Source: Alphaproteobacteria bacterium (GTDB lineage: Bacteria > Pseudomonadota > Alphaproteobacteria > Puniceispirillales > Puniceispirillaceae). From it: DNA of 58,725 nucleotides. The notes under the pieces are model-generated. The model was not told where the DNA came from. It did not search any database and was given only the letters and a program-made list of their open reading frames with translations. The position numbers and the translations under genes are program-made. Positions 39,620 through 49,549 of this stretch are shown here, piece after piece (the first letter of the stretch is position 1; each line of letters opens with the position of its first letter). The DNA is taken from the NCBI GenBank assembly GCA_012269555.1, contig JAAXKA010000182.1, positions 1-58,725 on the forward strand, written 5' to 3'.

Positions 39620-40577
39620 CTAGCATGCTATAATCAAAACGTTGTAAATTATTTTGTAATATAATATTTTTTATAGACTCAACATATTCATCACCCGTTT
39701 CAGCGTAAGGATACAAAGCTGAAGCTAATGCCAAACCATCGGGCCATTTTCCTTTTTTAATATATGAAATCCTGAGATTTCTAAATTCTTTATAAGCAAA
39801 ATGTGTGTTCAAATTTCTCATGTAAGACCGAACAGAGCTTTTAAGATTAGGAAAACTTTGAACAAACGCCTGGCTATTTGACGCATCTAAGGGTTTAATA
39901 CCAGACTTAGGTGACCAAGACCATTGTCCATATAACGCGTTTCCCTCTGTACTGAAACGAGACGTTCCCCAACCAGATTCTATGGCAGCTTGGGCCAATG
40001 CCAAGGAAGTTGGTATTGGTAAAACTTTTTTTTCTAATAAATGAAACATCTCATGACTGTCATAAGTATCTTCGTCAATTTTATAAATTTTTGCGAGTCT
40101 TTTCACCTCAGAAAAGTTTACTGATTTTTTTGTGTTCAAAAATATATGTCTTTGATTCCAGATTTCTTGATTTGCTTCGAGGATTAAAGGCAACATTAAC
40201 CTAATAAAAATTGCTTTTTTCTCTGCAACTGGCAATTTATCTAAACCAATAGGCACAGAATTCAAATATATTCTTGGCACTTGTAGCAAACCAGATAATG
40301 TGTGAGGTGGATACTCAAAACCCACTGGAAGAAATTGTGTAAGAGTTTTATTTGGTATTTGAAAAAACCAACCTAACTCTTTATTTGAGAAATCTCTATT
40401 TTCAAGTTGATATTTATATAAATTGTAAGCAGGGTCGTCGTTTCCATAGCTTTCAATTGTCGTTTTTACTTCCGAATTGAAAAAACGTGGCTTTTCAAAA
40501 TTTAGTGGCAATAATAAACCAAAAACAAGAGCACAAAATAAGATTAACAAAATTACAGGCTGAAACAACCTTGACAT
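39612..40577 (-). CDS. Bax-like glucosaminidase-domain protein
   Basis: 321 residues. A hydrophobic N terminus (about 5-26, VILLILFCALVFGLLLPL) acts as signal or anchor. Residues about 185-300 match the Bax/FlgJ-type glucosaminidase domain: PTSLALAQAAIESGWGTSRF with the catalytic Glu, then GNALYGQWSW and YMRNLNTHFAYKEFRN. It probably cleaves peptidoglycan glycan strands in the periplasm. It converges with the secreted deacetylase gene, suggesting a shared envelope role (inference). Confidence 0.88.
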   Translation of the reverse strand: MSRLFQPVILLILFCALVFGLLLPLNFEKPRFFNSEVKTTIESYGNDDPAYNLYKYQLENRDFSNKELGWFFQIPNKTLTQFLPVGFEYPPHTLSGLLQVPRIYLNSVPIGLDKLPVAEKKAIFIRLMLPLILEANQEIWNQRHIFLNTKKSVNFSEVKRLAKIYKIDEDTYDSHEMFHLLEKKVLPIPTSLALAQAAIESGWGTSRFSTEGNALYGQWSWSPKSGIKPLDASNSQAFVQSFPNLKSSVRSYMRNLNTHFAYKEFRNLRISYIKKGKWPDGLALASALYPYAETGDEYVESIKNIILQNNLQRFDYSMLVN

Positions 40578-40605
40578 CTCTTATTTTCCCTACATTTTGT
40601 TTAAA

Positions 40606-41160
40606 TTAAGACGCAGCAGGCCTAACTTCTTTAACTTCAGGAATGTAATGACGAAGCATATTTTCAATTCCCATTTTGAGGGTCGCTGCACTACTTGGAC
40701 AGCCTTGACAAGCACCGCGCATCTGCAAAGTAACTATGCCATCCTCATATGATGAAAAGGTAATATCACCACCATCCATTGCAACAGCTGGTCTCACTCT
40801 AGTATCAATCAAATGTTTAATTTGCTGCACTGTCTCACTATCCGTTTCATTTTCAGATGAAGCTTTTTCATCCAATATTTCAACAACTGGCAATCCAGAA
40901 GCGTAGTGTTCCATGATAGCCGCTAAAATTGCAGGTTTCAAAGAAAACCATTCTAGGGAGTCAATTTTAGTAACAGCAATAAAATCTGAACCTAAAAAGA
41001 CAGATTGTACCCCATCGATATTGAATAGGCATTTTGCGAGTGGGGAATTCTTAGCTTCTTCCTCAGAATTGAATTCCGCGTTCCCTGTGCCCATAACATC
41101 GACACCAGGAATAAATTTTAAAGCCGCTGGATTTGGCGTTTCTTCTGTTTGTATAAACAT
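40606..41160 (-). CDS. nfuA: NfuA/NifU-like iron-sulfur cluster carrier
   Basis: 184 residues. An N-terminal Nfu_N domain (MFIQTEETPNPAALKFIPG) is followed by the NifU C-terminal domain with GACQGCPSSAATLKMGIE, whose CxxC binds a 4Fe-4S cluster at a dimer interface. It delivers clusters to apoproteins; possible clients here are MiaB and Nth. ATG at 41160, 28 bases after it the glucosaminidase gene begins. Confidence 0.96.
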   Translation of the reverse strand: MFIQTEETPNPAALKFIPGVDVMGTGNAEFNSEEEAKNSPLAKCLFNIDGVQSVFLGSDFIAVTKIDSLEWFSLKPAILAAIMEHYASGLPVVEILDEKASSENETDSETVQQIKHLIDTRVRPAVAMDGGDITFSSYEDGIVTLQMRGACQGCPSSAATLKMGIENMLRHYIPEVKEVRPAAS

Positions 41161-41270
41161 GCTTATTTTTTCTCCAAAACCTAATTACTCAAAAATACTC
41201 TACGAGAAACTTCTTTCAATGTATCAATAATACCACATATTGAAAAGTAGTTACTCAAAATTGATACGAA

Positions 41271-42284
41271 CTAATTAGAAGATTGGACGAATCCCATAAC
41301 ACTCTTGCAAGCTGCCAATATAGGCTCAGCTATCGACTGCGCTTTTTTGCTTCCCTCAGCCAAAAAATGGTCTAACTCTACCGTATCAGATAATATTACA
41401 TTCATCTCGTTTCTAATTGGTGAAATCGTATTAATTAAACACTCGGCTAGCATTGGCTTAAATTTTCCAAACCCTTCTCCAGAAAATTCTAATAACACAT
41501 CGCTTTCAGTTTGATTTGTTAATGCAGCATAAATACCCACGAGATTTCTTGCTTCTGGTCTTTCTTCAAGTTCACGAACATTATCTGGGAGAGGTTCTGA
41601 GTCAGTTTTTGCTTTTTTTATTTTTTGAGCTATTAAATCGTCATCATCATTTAGATTTATTCGAGTAAAATCAGACGCGCTAGATTTACTCATTTTAGAG
41701 GTGCCGTCCCTAAGGCTCATAATTCGTGCTGCTGTTTTTTGAATAATAGGGTCTGGAATTGGAAAAAATTTTTCTCCAAACATTGAATTAAATGCTATTG
41801 CAATATCTCTTGTAAGCTCTAAATGCTGCTTTTGGTCCTCACCAACTGGAACATATGTTGCCTTATAAGCAAGGATGTCAGCCGCCATTAATGTTGGGTA
41901 TGCATATAATCCCACTGTAGCGTTTTCTCTATTTTTTCCAGCCTTTTCTTTAAATTGAGTCATACGATTTAACCAACCTAGGCGAGCAACGCAGTTAAAT
42001 AACCAAGCAAGTTCTGCATGTTGTGGTACCTGAGACTGGTTGAATAAAATAGATTTATTAACCTCAATTCCAGATGCGATAAGACATGCAGCTACTTCAT
42101 GTGTTGCTGTTGATAAAGACTTTGGTTCTTGTGGCACTGTGATAGCATGCAAATCAACAATACAATAAATGGTTTCATGATCCTTCTGCAACCCGACCCA
42201 ATTTTTTATAGCACCAAGATAATTTCCTAGGTGGAGATTCCCAGTAGGTTGAACACCTGAAAAAACACGCCCATTTAACATCAT
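41271..42284 (-). CDS. trpS: Tryptophanyl-tRNA synthetase
   Basis: 337 residues. Class I synthetase with the HIGH-like [10 protein letters not shown] near residue 15 and KMSKS in [11 protein letters not shown]. It charges tRNA-Trp. Two ATG codons stand in tandem at 42284 and 42281, with AGGA five to eight bases upstream. It lies 84 bases after murJ. Confidence 0.97.
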   Translation of the reverse strand: MMLNGRVFSGVQPTGNLHLGNYLGAIKNWVGLQKDHETIYCIVDLHAITVPQEPKSLSTATHEVAACLIASGIEVNKSILFNQSQVPQHAELAWLFNCVARLGWLNRMTQFKEKAGKNRENATVGLYAYPTLMAADILAYKATYVPVGEDQKQHLELTRDIAIAFNSMFGEKFFPIPDPIIQKTAARIMSLRDGTSKMSKSSASDFTRINLNDDDDLIAQKIKKAKTDSEPLPDNVRELEERPEARNLVGIYAALTNQTESDVLLEFSGEGFGKFKPMLAECLINTISPIRNEMNVILSDTVELDHFLAEGSKKAQSIAEPILAACKSVMGFVQSSN

Positions 42285-42368
42285 TTTTTCCTAGTTAAGA
42301 AATATTTTCCTTTTTAAGCTGTATCAAGAATAAACACAACATTATACACAACGATTTCCTTAAAATGT

Positions 42369-43943
42369 TTAATGCTTACCAGTTCTACTATTTAGTAAAC
42401 CAGCAGGTAAAAAACCACCAAAAAAGGCAATACCAAAGTAAAAACACATTCCAAATATAACTAAAATTCCCAAAACATGTATATCCAAAAGTTGCGTTTT
42501 ATTTAGCCAACTTTCTAAAAGAGCTAAAAGTGAACCCATCAATATACAAAAAATAAAAATAGGCAAAAAACAATTGAAACTATCTAATATTAGGTAACCC
42601 TCTTTTATGAGAAGATATGATAAATAGAATGTCCCAAACCAAATTGAGATTGATGTGCCTAATGCTAAACCAACGTGCCCTATAAACTGCATTAAAATAA
42701 TGCTAAGAATGATATTTGCAAATACTGTTGCAAAGCTTACTTTTAGAATTACCGATGGTCTATTTGAAGCAAAAAAAACAGATTGAAATAATTTTTGTGC
42801 AACAAATGCAGGTAGACCTATAGCATAAGCTACTAATGCATCTGCTGTTGCCCTGACATCCACTTCATCAAACGCACCATATCCAAATACTCCGGAAATA
42901 ATCAAAGGAGATATTATAATTAGTGCAGTAGCTGCAGGAATAGTAAAAAACCACCCCAGATGAAGTGAATTACTGAGAGATTTTTGCATCTCTTTTTTTT
43001 CACCATTGGCGTATAACCTGGCAAGATGTGGAAGGAGTGCGGTTCCGAGCGCAATGCCTATAATCCCAAGGGGAAGTTGATTAATTCTATCACCGTAATA
43101 AAGCCAAGATATAGCTCCAACAGGAAGCAATGAGGCAAGTATCATATCAACAAAAATATTTATTTGCACACTCCCGGCACTAAACGCTGCGGGCACGAAG
43201 GATTTCCACATTTTTTTGCCTGATTTACTTATGCCTACCCATTCCCATGATGGATTTAATTTGGCTCTCAAAAGCACTATTTTCATTAATAATATTTGCA
43301 TAAGACCAGCTAATGAAACACTAACTGCTAATGGGAAGGTTAGTGATATCAAAGTTGCATCAGACAAATTTCCTACTGAAAAAAATACAAAAACTGCACC
43401 AAAAATAAGCGCTAAATTCAGTAAAATTGGTGTAGCTGCTCCAGGCCAAAATATTCTATGAGTATTTAATAAAGCAGACCATAAAGCTACCAAGGATATC
43501 ATAACAAGGTAAGGCATCGTAATTCGGGCTAGTAGAATTGCAGCTTCAAGCCTTTCTGCTGTAGCCTTAAAACCAGGCGCAAGAATCTGTATAATAAATG
43601 GCATTAATAATTCAAATATAATAACGATGCCAGACAAACAAATTACAAGTAAAATTTGTACCTCTGTTACTAAGTGGAGAGCTGTTTTTTTATTATTTTT
43701 TGCAATCTCTTCCTCATACGTTGGCAAAAATACATTTGTCAACGCACCCTCTGCTGTAATTCGCCTAAAGAAATTTGGCAGTTTCAGGGCTACCAAAAAG
43801 GCATCCGAAGCGGCACCTGCTCCCAGAACTAAAGCCAATAATACATCTCTCACTAAACCTAAGATACGACTGATAGCAGTAAAAAACCCAACTTGTTTAA
43901 ATCCACGAATCACAGAAAATGAATTAGTGCTAGAGGGGTTCAT
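42369..43943 (-). CDS. murJ: Lipid II flippase MurJ (MviN)
   Basis: 524 residues with about 14 hydrophobic segments. ISRILGLVRDVLLALVLG, SDAFLVALKLPNFFRRITAE and GALTNVFLPTYEE are MurJ signatures of the first helices. It flips lipid-linked peptidoglycan precursor across the inner membrane. The ATG overlaps the glnD stop by four bases (ATGA), the common alphaproteobacterial glnD-murJ coupling. Confidence 0.97.
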   Translation of the reverse strand: MNPSSTNSFSVIRGFKQVGFFTAISRILGLVRDVLLALVLGAGAASDAFLVALKLPNFFRRITAEGALTNVFLPTYEEEIAKNNKKTALHLVTEVQILLVICLSGIVIIFELLMPFIIQILAPGFKATAERLEAAILLARITMPYLVMISLVALWSALLNTHRIFWPGAATPILLNLALIFGAVFVFFSVGNLSDATLISLTFPLAVSVSLAGLMQILLMKIVLLRAKLNPSWEWVGISKSGKKMWKSFVPAAFSAGSVQINIFVDMILASLLPVGAISWLYYGDRINQLPLGIIGIALGTALLPHLARLYANGEKKEMQKSLSNSLHLGWFFTIPAATALIIISPLIISGVFGYGAFDEVDVRATADALVAYAIGLPAFVAQKLFQSVFFASNRPSVILKVSFATVFANIILSIILMQFIGHVGLALGTSISIWFGTFYLSYLLIKEGYLILDSFNCFLPIFIFCILMGSLLALLESWLNKTQLLDIHVLGILVIFGMCFYFGIAFFGGFLPAGLLNSRTGKH

Positions 43944-46780
43944 AGCTGATCTTTTTCTGACTGTTTCAACACTTGAAGAAGAGAGTTTCGGATTTTTTCA
44001 ATCATTATATCCGTCTTAATTTTCATACCAAAAATATCTTTTACATAAAAAACGTCAACAGCTCTATCACCATAGGTGGAAACAGATGCTGAATTAATCT
44101 GTAACCCTAACTGAGCAATTTTGCGAGTTAAGTCGTATAAAAGTTGGGGTCTATCAGGGCCACTTATTTCTAATACTGTGTGAGTATTGCTCATTTGATT
44201 TGTGATAGTTACCCTTGGCACAGTCAACATCGCTTTTTGGCGCTTTGAAATAGTTTTTGTTTTTTTACCCAGTTGTTCTGCTAAAATTATTTTACCAGCC
44301 AATGTATCATCTATCATTTTTTTAATACGAAATAAGGTTTCTGGTTCTTTTACAGAAGATTTTTCTAATGTCTGAATCATAAATTCATCAAGAATTGTGC
44401 CATCTTTGCGTGTATTAATTCGTGCATACACAACTTGACACCCCGCCATAGTAACCGCGCCAGCTATTCTGCTAAATAATCCTGGGTGATCCTGCGTAAT
44501 TATAGTTAACATTGTCGACTTACTATCTTCTTTTTCAGTCAAATCGAGATGCAGCGGGTTTTTATTTTTATAAAACTTTTCTAGCAAATTGCTGTGAAAC
44601 AAATGTGTTTGCACGTCAAAAGTAAGCCAATATGAAGGATAAAATAATTCTTGATATTTTTCAAATTTTTTATCATCCCAATTTAGGTTTTTCTGAATCA
44701 AAATCTTTGCTCGTGATTTGGACTGTTCTGACAGTCCGCTTTCCTCATGGCTTGGCGCCAAACCTCCAAGCACCCGCTCTGATTCGTAGTATAATACTCT
44801 CATTAAGCTTGCTTTCCAGCCATTCCAAATAGTCGGACCGACAGCTCTAATATCAGCAACAGTAAGAACAAGAAGGAGTTTTAACCTTTCTAAAGATTGA
44901 ACATCTGCTACAAAATTTTGGATTGTTTTCGGATCATTAAGATCATAACGGAATGCTATTTTGCTAATTAATAGGTGCCATCTAATTAGCCATTTAACTG
45001 TGTCTGTTTCGTCTTCAGAAAAACCAAACCATGGACACAGTTTGCCAGCGATTTTGGAACCCAAAATAGAATGGTCTCCACCTTTACCTTTGGCAAGATC
45101 ATGCAAAAACACCGCCATATATAGAACTCTTCTAGCTTCTGTCTGATGTATTAATTCACATGCAAGCGGGGCTTCATTTTTAATTTTTCCAGTCTCAATT
45201 TCGTTTAGAATTTCTACTGCTTTAATAGTGTGCTCATCTACTGTATAACTATGATACATATCAAATTGCATCATACATATAACATGCCCAAAATCAGGCA
45301 GGAATTTACTAAGATAACCTGTATCACTCATTAAACGAAGCACGCGACCCGCTGAGTCTTTGGAGGTCAATATTTCAAGAAACAATCTCCTGTTTTCTTC
45401 TGTTTGTAATTGTGCAACAGAACAAGCTTTTATCGCTCGTGTCATTCTCCTAAATGTTTCTGGATGAATATCTGACTTCAAAAATTGAGCATGATGAAAT
45501 AGTTGGATAAGAAGTTCTGGATTCTGTCTAAAACGAATTGATGGTGGCAGGCTCAATCTGTTTTTCATAATTTCAAATGGTGCTAACCTAGACTGATTGT
45601 AAAAGCTTACAAAATTTAAAATTCTTCCTAAGCCAAATATACCTTTATTTTCAAAATCACTTTCTATAGCCGAGCAAAATATCCTTGTAAGGGTTCCTAC
45701 CTGCCTTGCTGCTAAAAAATAACGTTTCATAAAACGTTCAACGCCACGCATCCCCCCTCTTCCAGAAAAACCCATTATTGGCGCAATATCTATCTGAGCA
45801 TCAAACGTAAGCCTATCATCCTCGCGTTTTGATCTTAAATGTAAGAAGCAACGAACTGTCCATAAAAACCGCTGCGATGCTGCAAAATTTTTTGCCTCAG
45901 AAACTCGCAAAACACCGAGCTCAATAACTTCTTCGACAGACCTAACTTTATAGGCAAATTTTGCTATCCAAAAAAGCGTGTGAAGGTCTCTTAATCCCCC
46001 TTTGCCCTCTTTAATTTGCGGCTCCACCATGTAACGAGTTGCGCCATGCAGTTTATGTCTGGAATCTCTTTCACGTAATTTTTCAGTTACAAAATATGAT
46101 ACTGGCTTTTCTGAGATCCATGAACGAAGACGCTTTTCAAAATTTTCAAATAACTTTTCGTCCCCTTCAATATACCTTATTTCTAATAGGGCTGTCATTA
46201 TTGTTATATCATCATTTGCAGCTTCTAAACATTGGTCACTCGTTCTAGTGGCGTGACCTACCTTCAATCCAAGGTCCCAGAGAAGGTATAAGATATATTC
46301 AATAACAGGCTGATGCTTGGTTAATTGATCTTTCTGATAAAGAAATAATAAATCTATATCACTATGAGGTGCGAGCTCCCCTCTGCCATATCCGCCAACA
46401 GCTAAAATGGACAAACCAATTATTTTTTTTTTATTTTTCTTATAATGCCTGCTTAAAGTCATTCTATAAATAGTTGATATAAGCTGATCCATTATCATGG
46501 CATGAGTGCCAACGTATACCGCACCGTCATAATTTTTATATAGGTTTTCAGCAAGCTTGGATTTTACTTCTGAAAGAGTTTTTTTGAGTACATTTAGAAG
46601 TTTTGCACGAAAAACACCTTCATCTTCCTCAGACTGAATCTTTATTAAATCTTTGGAAAGCTTCTTTGAATGAAAACTAAAATTCTCGCTATATTCAGCT
46701 ATACCAATTGGGGCTAATAAAGACAAAGCGTTACTTGGTTGTACTTGCTGCCTCAAAAGATATCGATGTTGTTTTTTCAT
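43940..46780 (-). CDS. glnD: Bifunctional uridylyltransferase/uridylyl-removing enzyme (PII sensor)
   Basis: 946 residues. Nucleotidyltransferase domain with VGGYGRGELAPHSDIDLLFL, an HD domain with FLHDLAKGKGGDHS, and two C-terminal ACT domains (TIITQDHPGLFSRIAGAV and LEISGPDRPQLLYDLTRKI). It modifies PII proteins according to glutamine level and so controls nitrogen assimilation. It is coupled to murJ by overlap and follows mutS by 5 bases. Confidence 0.98.
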   Translation of the reverse strand: MKKQHRYLLRQQVQPSNALSLLAPIGIAEYSENFSFHSKKLSKDLIKIQSEEDEGVFRAKLLNVLKKTLSEVKSKLAENLYKNYDGAVYVGTHAMIMDQLISTIYRMTLSRHYKKNKKKIIGLSILAVGGYGRGELAPHSDIDLLFLYQKDQLTKHQPVIEYILYLLWDLGLKVGHATRTSDQCLEAANDDITIMTALLEIRYIEGDEKLFENFEKRLRSWISEKPVSYFVTEKLRERDSRHKLHGATRYMVEPQIKEGKGGLRDLHTLFWIAKFAYKVRSVEEVIELGVLRVSEAKNFAASQRFLWTVRCFLHLRSKREDDRLTFDAQIDIAPIMGFSGRGGMRGVERFMKRYFLAARQVGTLTRIFCSAIESDFENKGIFGLGRILNFVSFYNQSRLAPFEIMKNRLSLPPSIRFRQNPELLIQLFHHAQFLKSDIHPETFRRMTRAIKACSVAQLQTEENRRLFLEILTSKDSAGRVLRLMSDTGYLSKFLPDFGHVICMMQFDMYHSYTVDEHTIKAVEILNEIETGKIKNEAPLACELIHQTEARRVLYMAVFLHDLAKGKGGDHSILGSKIAGKLCPWFGFSEDETDTVKWLIRWHLLISKIAFRYDLNDPKTIQNFVADVQSLERLKLLLVLTVADIRAVGPTIWNGWKASLMRVLYYESERVLGGLAPSHEESGLSEQSKSRAKILIQKNLNWDDKKFEKYQELFYPSYWLTFDVQTHLFHSNLLEKFYKNKNPLHLDLTEKEDSKSTMLTIITQDHPGLFSRIAGAVTMAGCQVVYARINTRKDGTILDEFMIQTLEKSSVKEPETLFRIKKMIDDTLAGKIILAEQLGKKTKTISKRQKAMLTVPRVTITNQMSNTHTVLEISGPDRPQLLYDLTRKIAQLGLQINSASVSTYGDRAVDVFYVKDIFGMKIKTDIMIEKIRNSLLQVLKQSEKDQL

Positions 46781-46785
46781 TATTT

Positions 46786-49449
46786 TCAGCCTTTTTTATA
46801 AAGGTCATGAATTTCGTACAACATATTTAAGGCCTCTTTTGGTGATAGATCATCTGGGTGAAAAGACTGAAGTAATTCGAAAATTTCAGTGCGTTTTGAT
46901 TCTGTCTCATTATGAGAGCTAGGTGCTGCCACCTTGGCCAAAAGAGGAAAATTAACCCCTTTTTCAGAGAGAATTTGTTCTTCTGACCATCGTTGGCTTT
47001 CCAACTCTGATAATATATTTTTGGCACGCTCTACTACGTTGTCTGGTAAACCGGCTAACATTGCCACATGAATACCGTATGACCTTCCAGCTCTACCTTT
47101 AGTAACTTTATGAAGAAAAACAATTTCCTGTTTCCACTCTTTGATTTTCATATGAAAGCTCATTACGTCAGAAAGTTTCTCTTCCAAAATAGTAAGCTCA
47201 TGATAGTGGGTTGCGAATAATCCTCTACATCGATTAATGTCATGCAAATTTTCTAGGGTGGCTTGAGCTATTGCAAGTCCATCATAAGTAGATGTACCGC
47301 GTCCAATTTCATCAAGAATTACTAGAGATTTAGGAGTGGCATGCCTCAAAATTGCTGCTGTTTCAAGCATTTCAATCATAAAAGTGGATTGACCTCTTGC
47401 TAAATCATCGGACGCGCCAACTCTGCTAAATAATTTATCAACAATACCAATATTTGCCTTTTTTGCTGGTACAAATAATCCTGCTTGAGCCAAAATAACC
47501 ATAAGAGCGTTTTGGCGAAGAAAAGTTGATTTGCCCGCCATATTAGGTCCTGTTACTAACCAAATTTTTTTACCTTGTAATAAGTCACAATCATTTTCTA
47601 TAAAAGTTGCTTTACCGCCTGATGTAAACTCGACCACGGGATGTCTACCAGCTTCAATCATAAATTGAGCGTTATTTGTAATTACGGGTCTAACGTAATT
47701 ATGATTTTCAGCTAGTGATGCGGTAGATAAAGCAACATCAATCTGAGCAATAATAGAGGCACATTGGGCAATTTTAGTCTCGCATTTCAAGAGTTCCTGG
47801 ACCAGGCTATCATACAAGGATTGCTCTATAGCTAGTGCTCTATCCGCTGCTGTTGTCAATTCCCTCTCTAAATCTGCAAGCTCAATTGTTGTAAAACGCA
47901 AAGCCTGGGCTGTTGTCTGCCTGTGTATGAATTTGGCATCAGACATCAACTTTTCTGCATGGATAGAACGAACTTCGATATGATATCCAAGAAGATTATT
48001 GTATTTAATTTTTAGAGATGTGATAGCAGTTTCATCACTATACTTTTGCTGAAGCAAAACTATGTGATCTCTACTTTCTTTGCTCAAATTACGCAACGAA
48101 TCAAGGCTTACATCAAAACCAGAACGAATAAAATTACCATCCCTTACTAGTAACGGTAAATCATCTGCTAATGCATCTTTAATTTTTGTGGACACCGAAT
48201 AGGGGCTGACTATTATTTCGTCAATATTTGCAAAAAGTGGTTGACCGGATGACGTAATACATTGCGCAATCAGTTTAAATATTTTCTCAGTTTTTTCGAT
48301 AGCAGTGGCGAGAAAAAATAAATCTCTTGGTCCACCTCTCCGAACAGACAAGCGACAAAGAGACCTTTCAAAATCAGGGATCCCTCTTAACAAAATATCT
48401 AGATTTGATTTTAATGAATTCTCACTCAAAAACCAATTTACAAGGTCCAGACGTTCTTCAATTTGACCCTTTACAGCCAATGGTGATGCTATTCTGCTGG
48501 CTAGCAAGCGTGCTCCTATCGCTGTTTTAGTTTTATCAATAATATTTAATAGGCAACCATGTTTCTCACCAGACAAAGTTCTTGTAATCTCAAGTGACCG
48601 GCGTGTTGCTGGATCTATCTCCAGAATTCTATTATTTTCCATCAGAATGGGTTGTCTTAAAAAGGGTTTTTGTGAAATTTGTGTTTGGCTTAGGTAATTC
48701 AGAATACCGTATATTGCCGATAATTGTGCTCTTGAATAGGCCAATTTATTCAAGTTCACTGAATTAGGAAAAAAGGCTTGGAAAACATCCAATGGATTGT
48801 TGCTATCGAAACTATCTTTTGGTAAGGCGAAAATACATGAAATTTCTTTTATTTTTTGGAAAATTGTTTCTTGGCCTTCTGGATATAATATTTCTGCAGG
48901 ATTAAGGCGTTCAATTGTAGATAAAATAGATTCCTCATTAATATCTTGAGTATGAAAAGTACCAGTTGACATATCAGCCCACGCTACTGCGAAATTACCA
49001 TTATCATTGCCAATAGCTAGTAAAAAATTATTGAGGTCAGGAGCTAATATACTGTCTTCGTTTAAAGTACCTGCAGTTACAACTCTCACAACAGAGCGCG
49101 GTAAAGGTCCTTTACCTCCTCTTTTTTTGAATGATTCTGGTGTTTCTGCCTGTTCGCAAACGGCAACACGATGTCCAAGTCGAATTAATTTTTCTAAATA
49201 ACCATCCACCGAATGAACTGGAACACCGCACATGGGTATATCAATCCCATTCAGCTGCCCTCTTTTTGTCAGGACTATACCGAGTAATCCTGAAACAATT
49301 TCCGCATCGTGGAAAAACATTTCGTAAAAATCGCCCATACGATAAAATAGCAAAAAATCCTGATACTGTGATTTTACATCGAGGAACTGTGCCATCATTG
49401 GTGTTGGCTTCGATGATAAACTCAAACTAGTTTTTTGTGTTTTTGACAT
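46786..49449 (-). CDS. mutS: DNA mismatch repair protein MutS
   Basis: 887 residues. The N-terminal mismatch-binding region has the FYRMGDFYEMFFHDA motif (Phe-x-Glu); the ATPase has TGPNMAGKSTFLRQ and DEIGRGTSTYDGLAIAQ. It detects mismatches and recruits MutL; the window lacks mutL. ATG at 49449, divergent from maeB across 100 bases. Order mutS-glnD-murJ is conserved in alphaproteobacteria. Confidence 0.98.
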   Translation of the reverse strand: MSKTQKTSLSLSSKPTPMMAQFLDVKSQYQDFLLFYRMGDFYEMFFHDAEIVSGLLGIVLTKRGQLNGIDIPMCGVPVHSVDGYLEKLIRLGHRVAVCEQAETPESFKKRGGKGPLPRSVVRVVTAGTLNEDSILAPDLNNFLLAIGNDNGNFAVAWADMSTGTFHTQDINEESILSTIERLNPAEILYPEGQETIFQKIKEISCIFALPKDSFDSNNPLDVFQAFFPNSVNLNKLAYSRAQLSAIYGILNYLSQTQISQKPFLRQPILMENNRILEIDPATRRSLEITRTLSGEKHGCLLNIIDKTKTAIGARLLASRIASPLAVKGQIEERLDLVNWFLSENSLKSNLDILLRGIPDFERSLCRLSVRRGGPRDLFFLATAIEKTEKIFKLIAQCITSSGQPLFANIDEIIVSPYSVSTKIKDALADDLPLLVRDGNFIRSGFDVSLDSLRNLSKESRDHIVLLQQKYSDETAITSLKIKYNNLLGYHIEVRSIHAEKLMSDAKFIHRQTTAQALRFTTIELADLERELTTAADRALAIEQSLYDSLVQELLKCETKIAQCASIIAQIDVALSTASLAENHNYVRPVITNNAQFMIEAGRHPVVEFTSGGKATFIENDCDLLQGKKIWLVTGPNMAGKSTFLRQNALMVILAQAGLFVPAKKANIGIVDKLFSRVGASDDLARGQSTFMIEMLETAAILRHATPKSLVILDEIGRGTSTYDGLAIAQATLENLHDINRCRGLFATHYHELTILEEKLSDVMSFHMKIKEWKQEIVFLHKVTKGRAGRSYGIHVAMLAGLPDNVVERAKNILSELESQRWSEEQILSEKGVNFPLLAKVAAPSSHNETESKRTEIFELLQSFHPDDLSPKEALNMLYEIHDLYKKG

Positions 49450-49549
49450 GTTATACTACTCTGACCTACTAATTCGTGAGCATTCAATTTATAAAAAAAG
49501 ATAACGAAACCATCTAAATAACTTATTTCAACAAAAACTTATTATCAAT

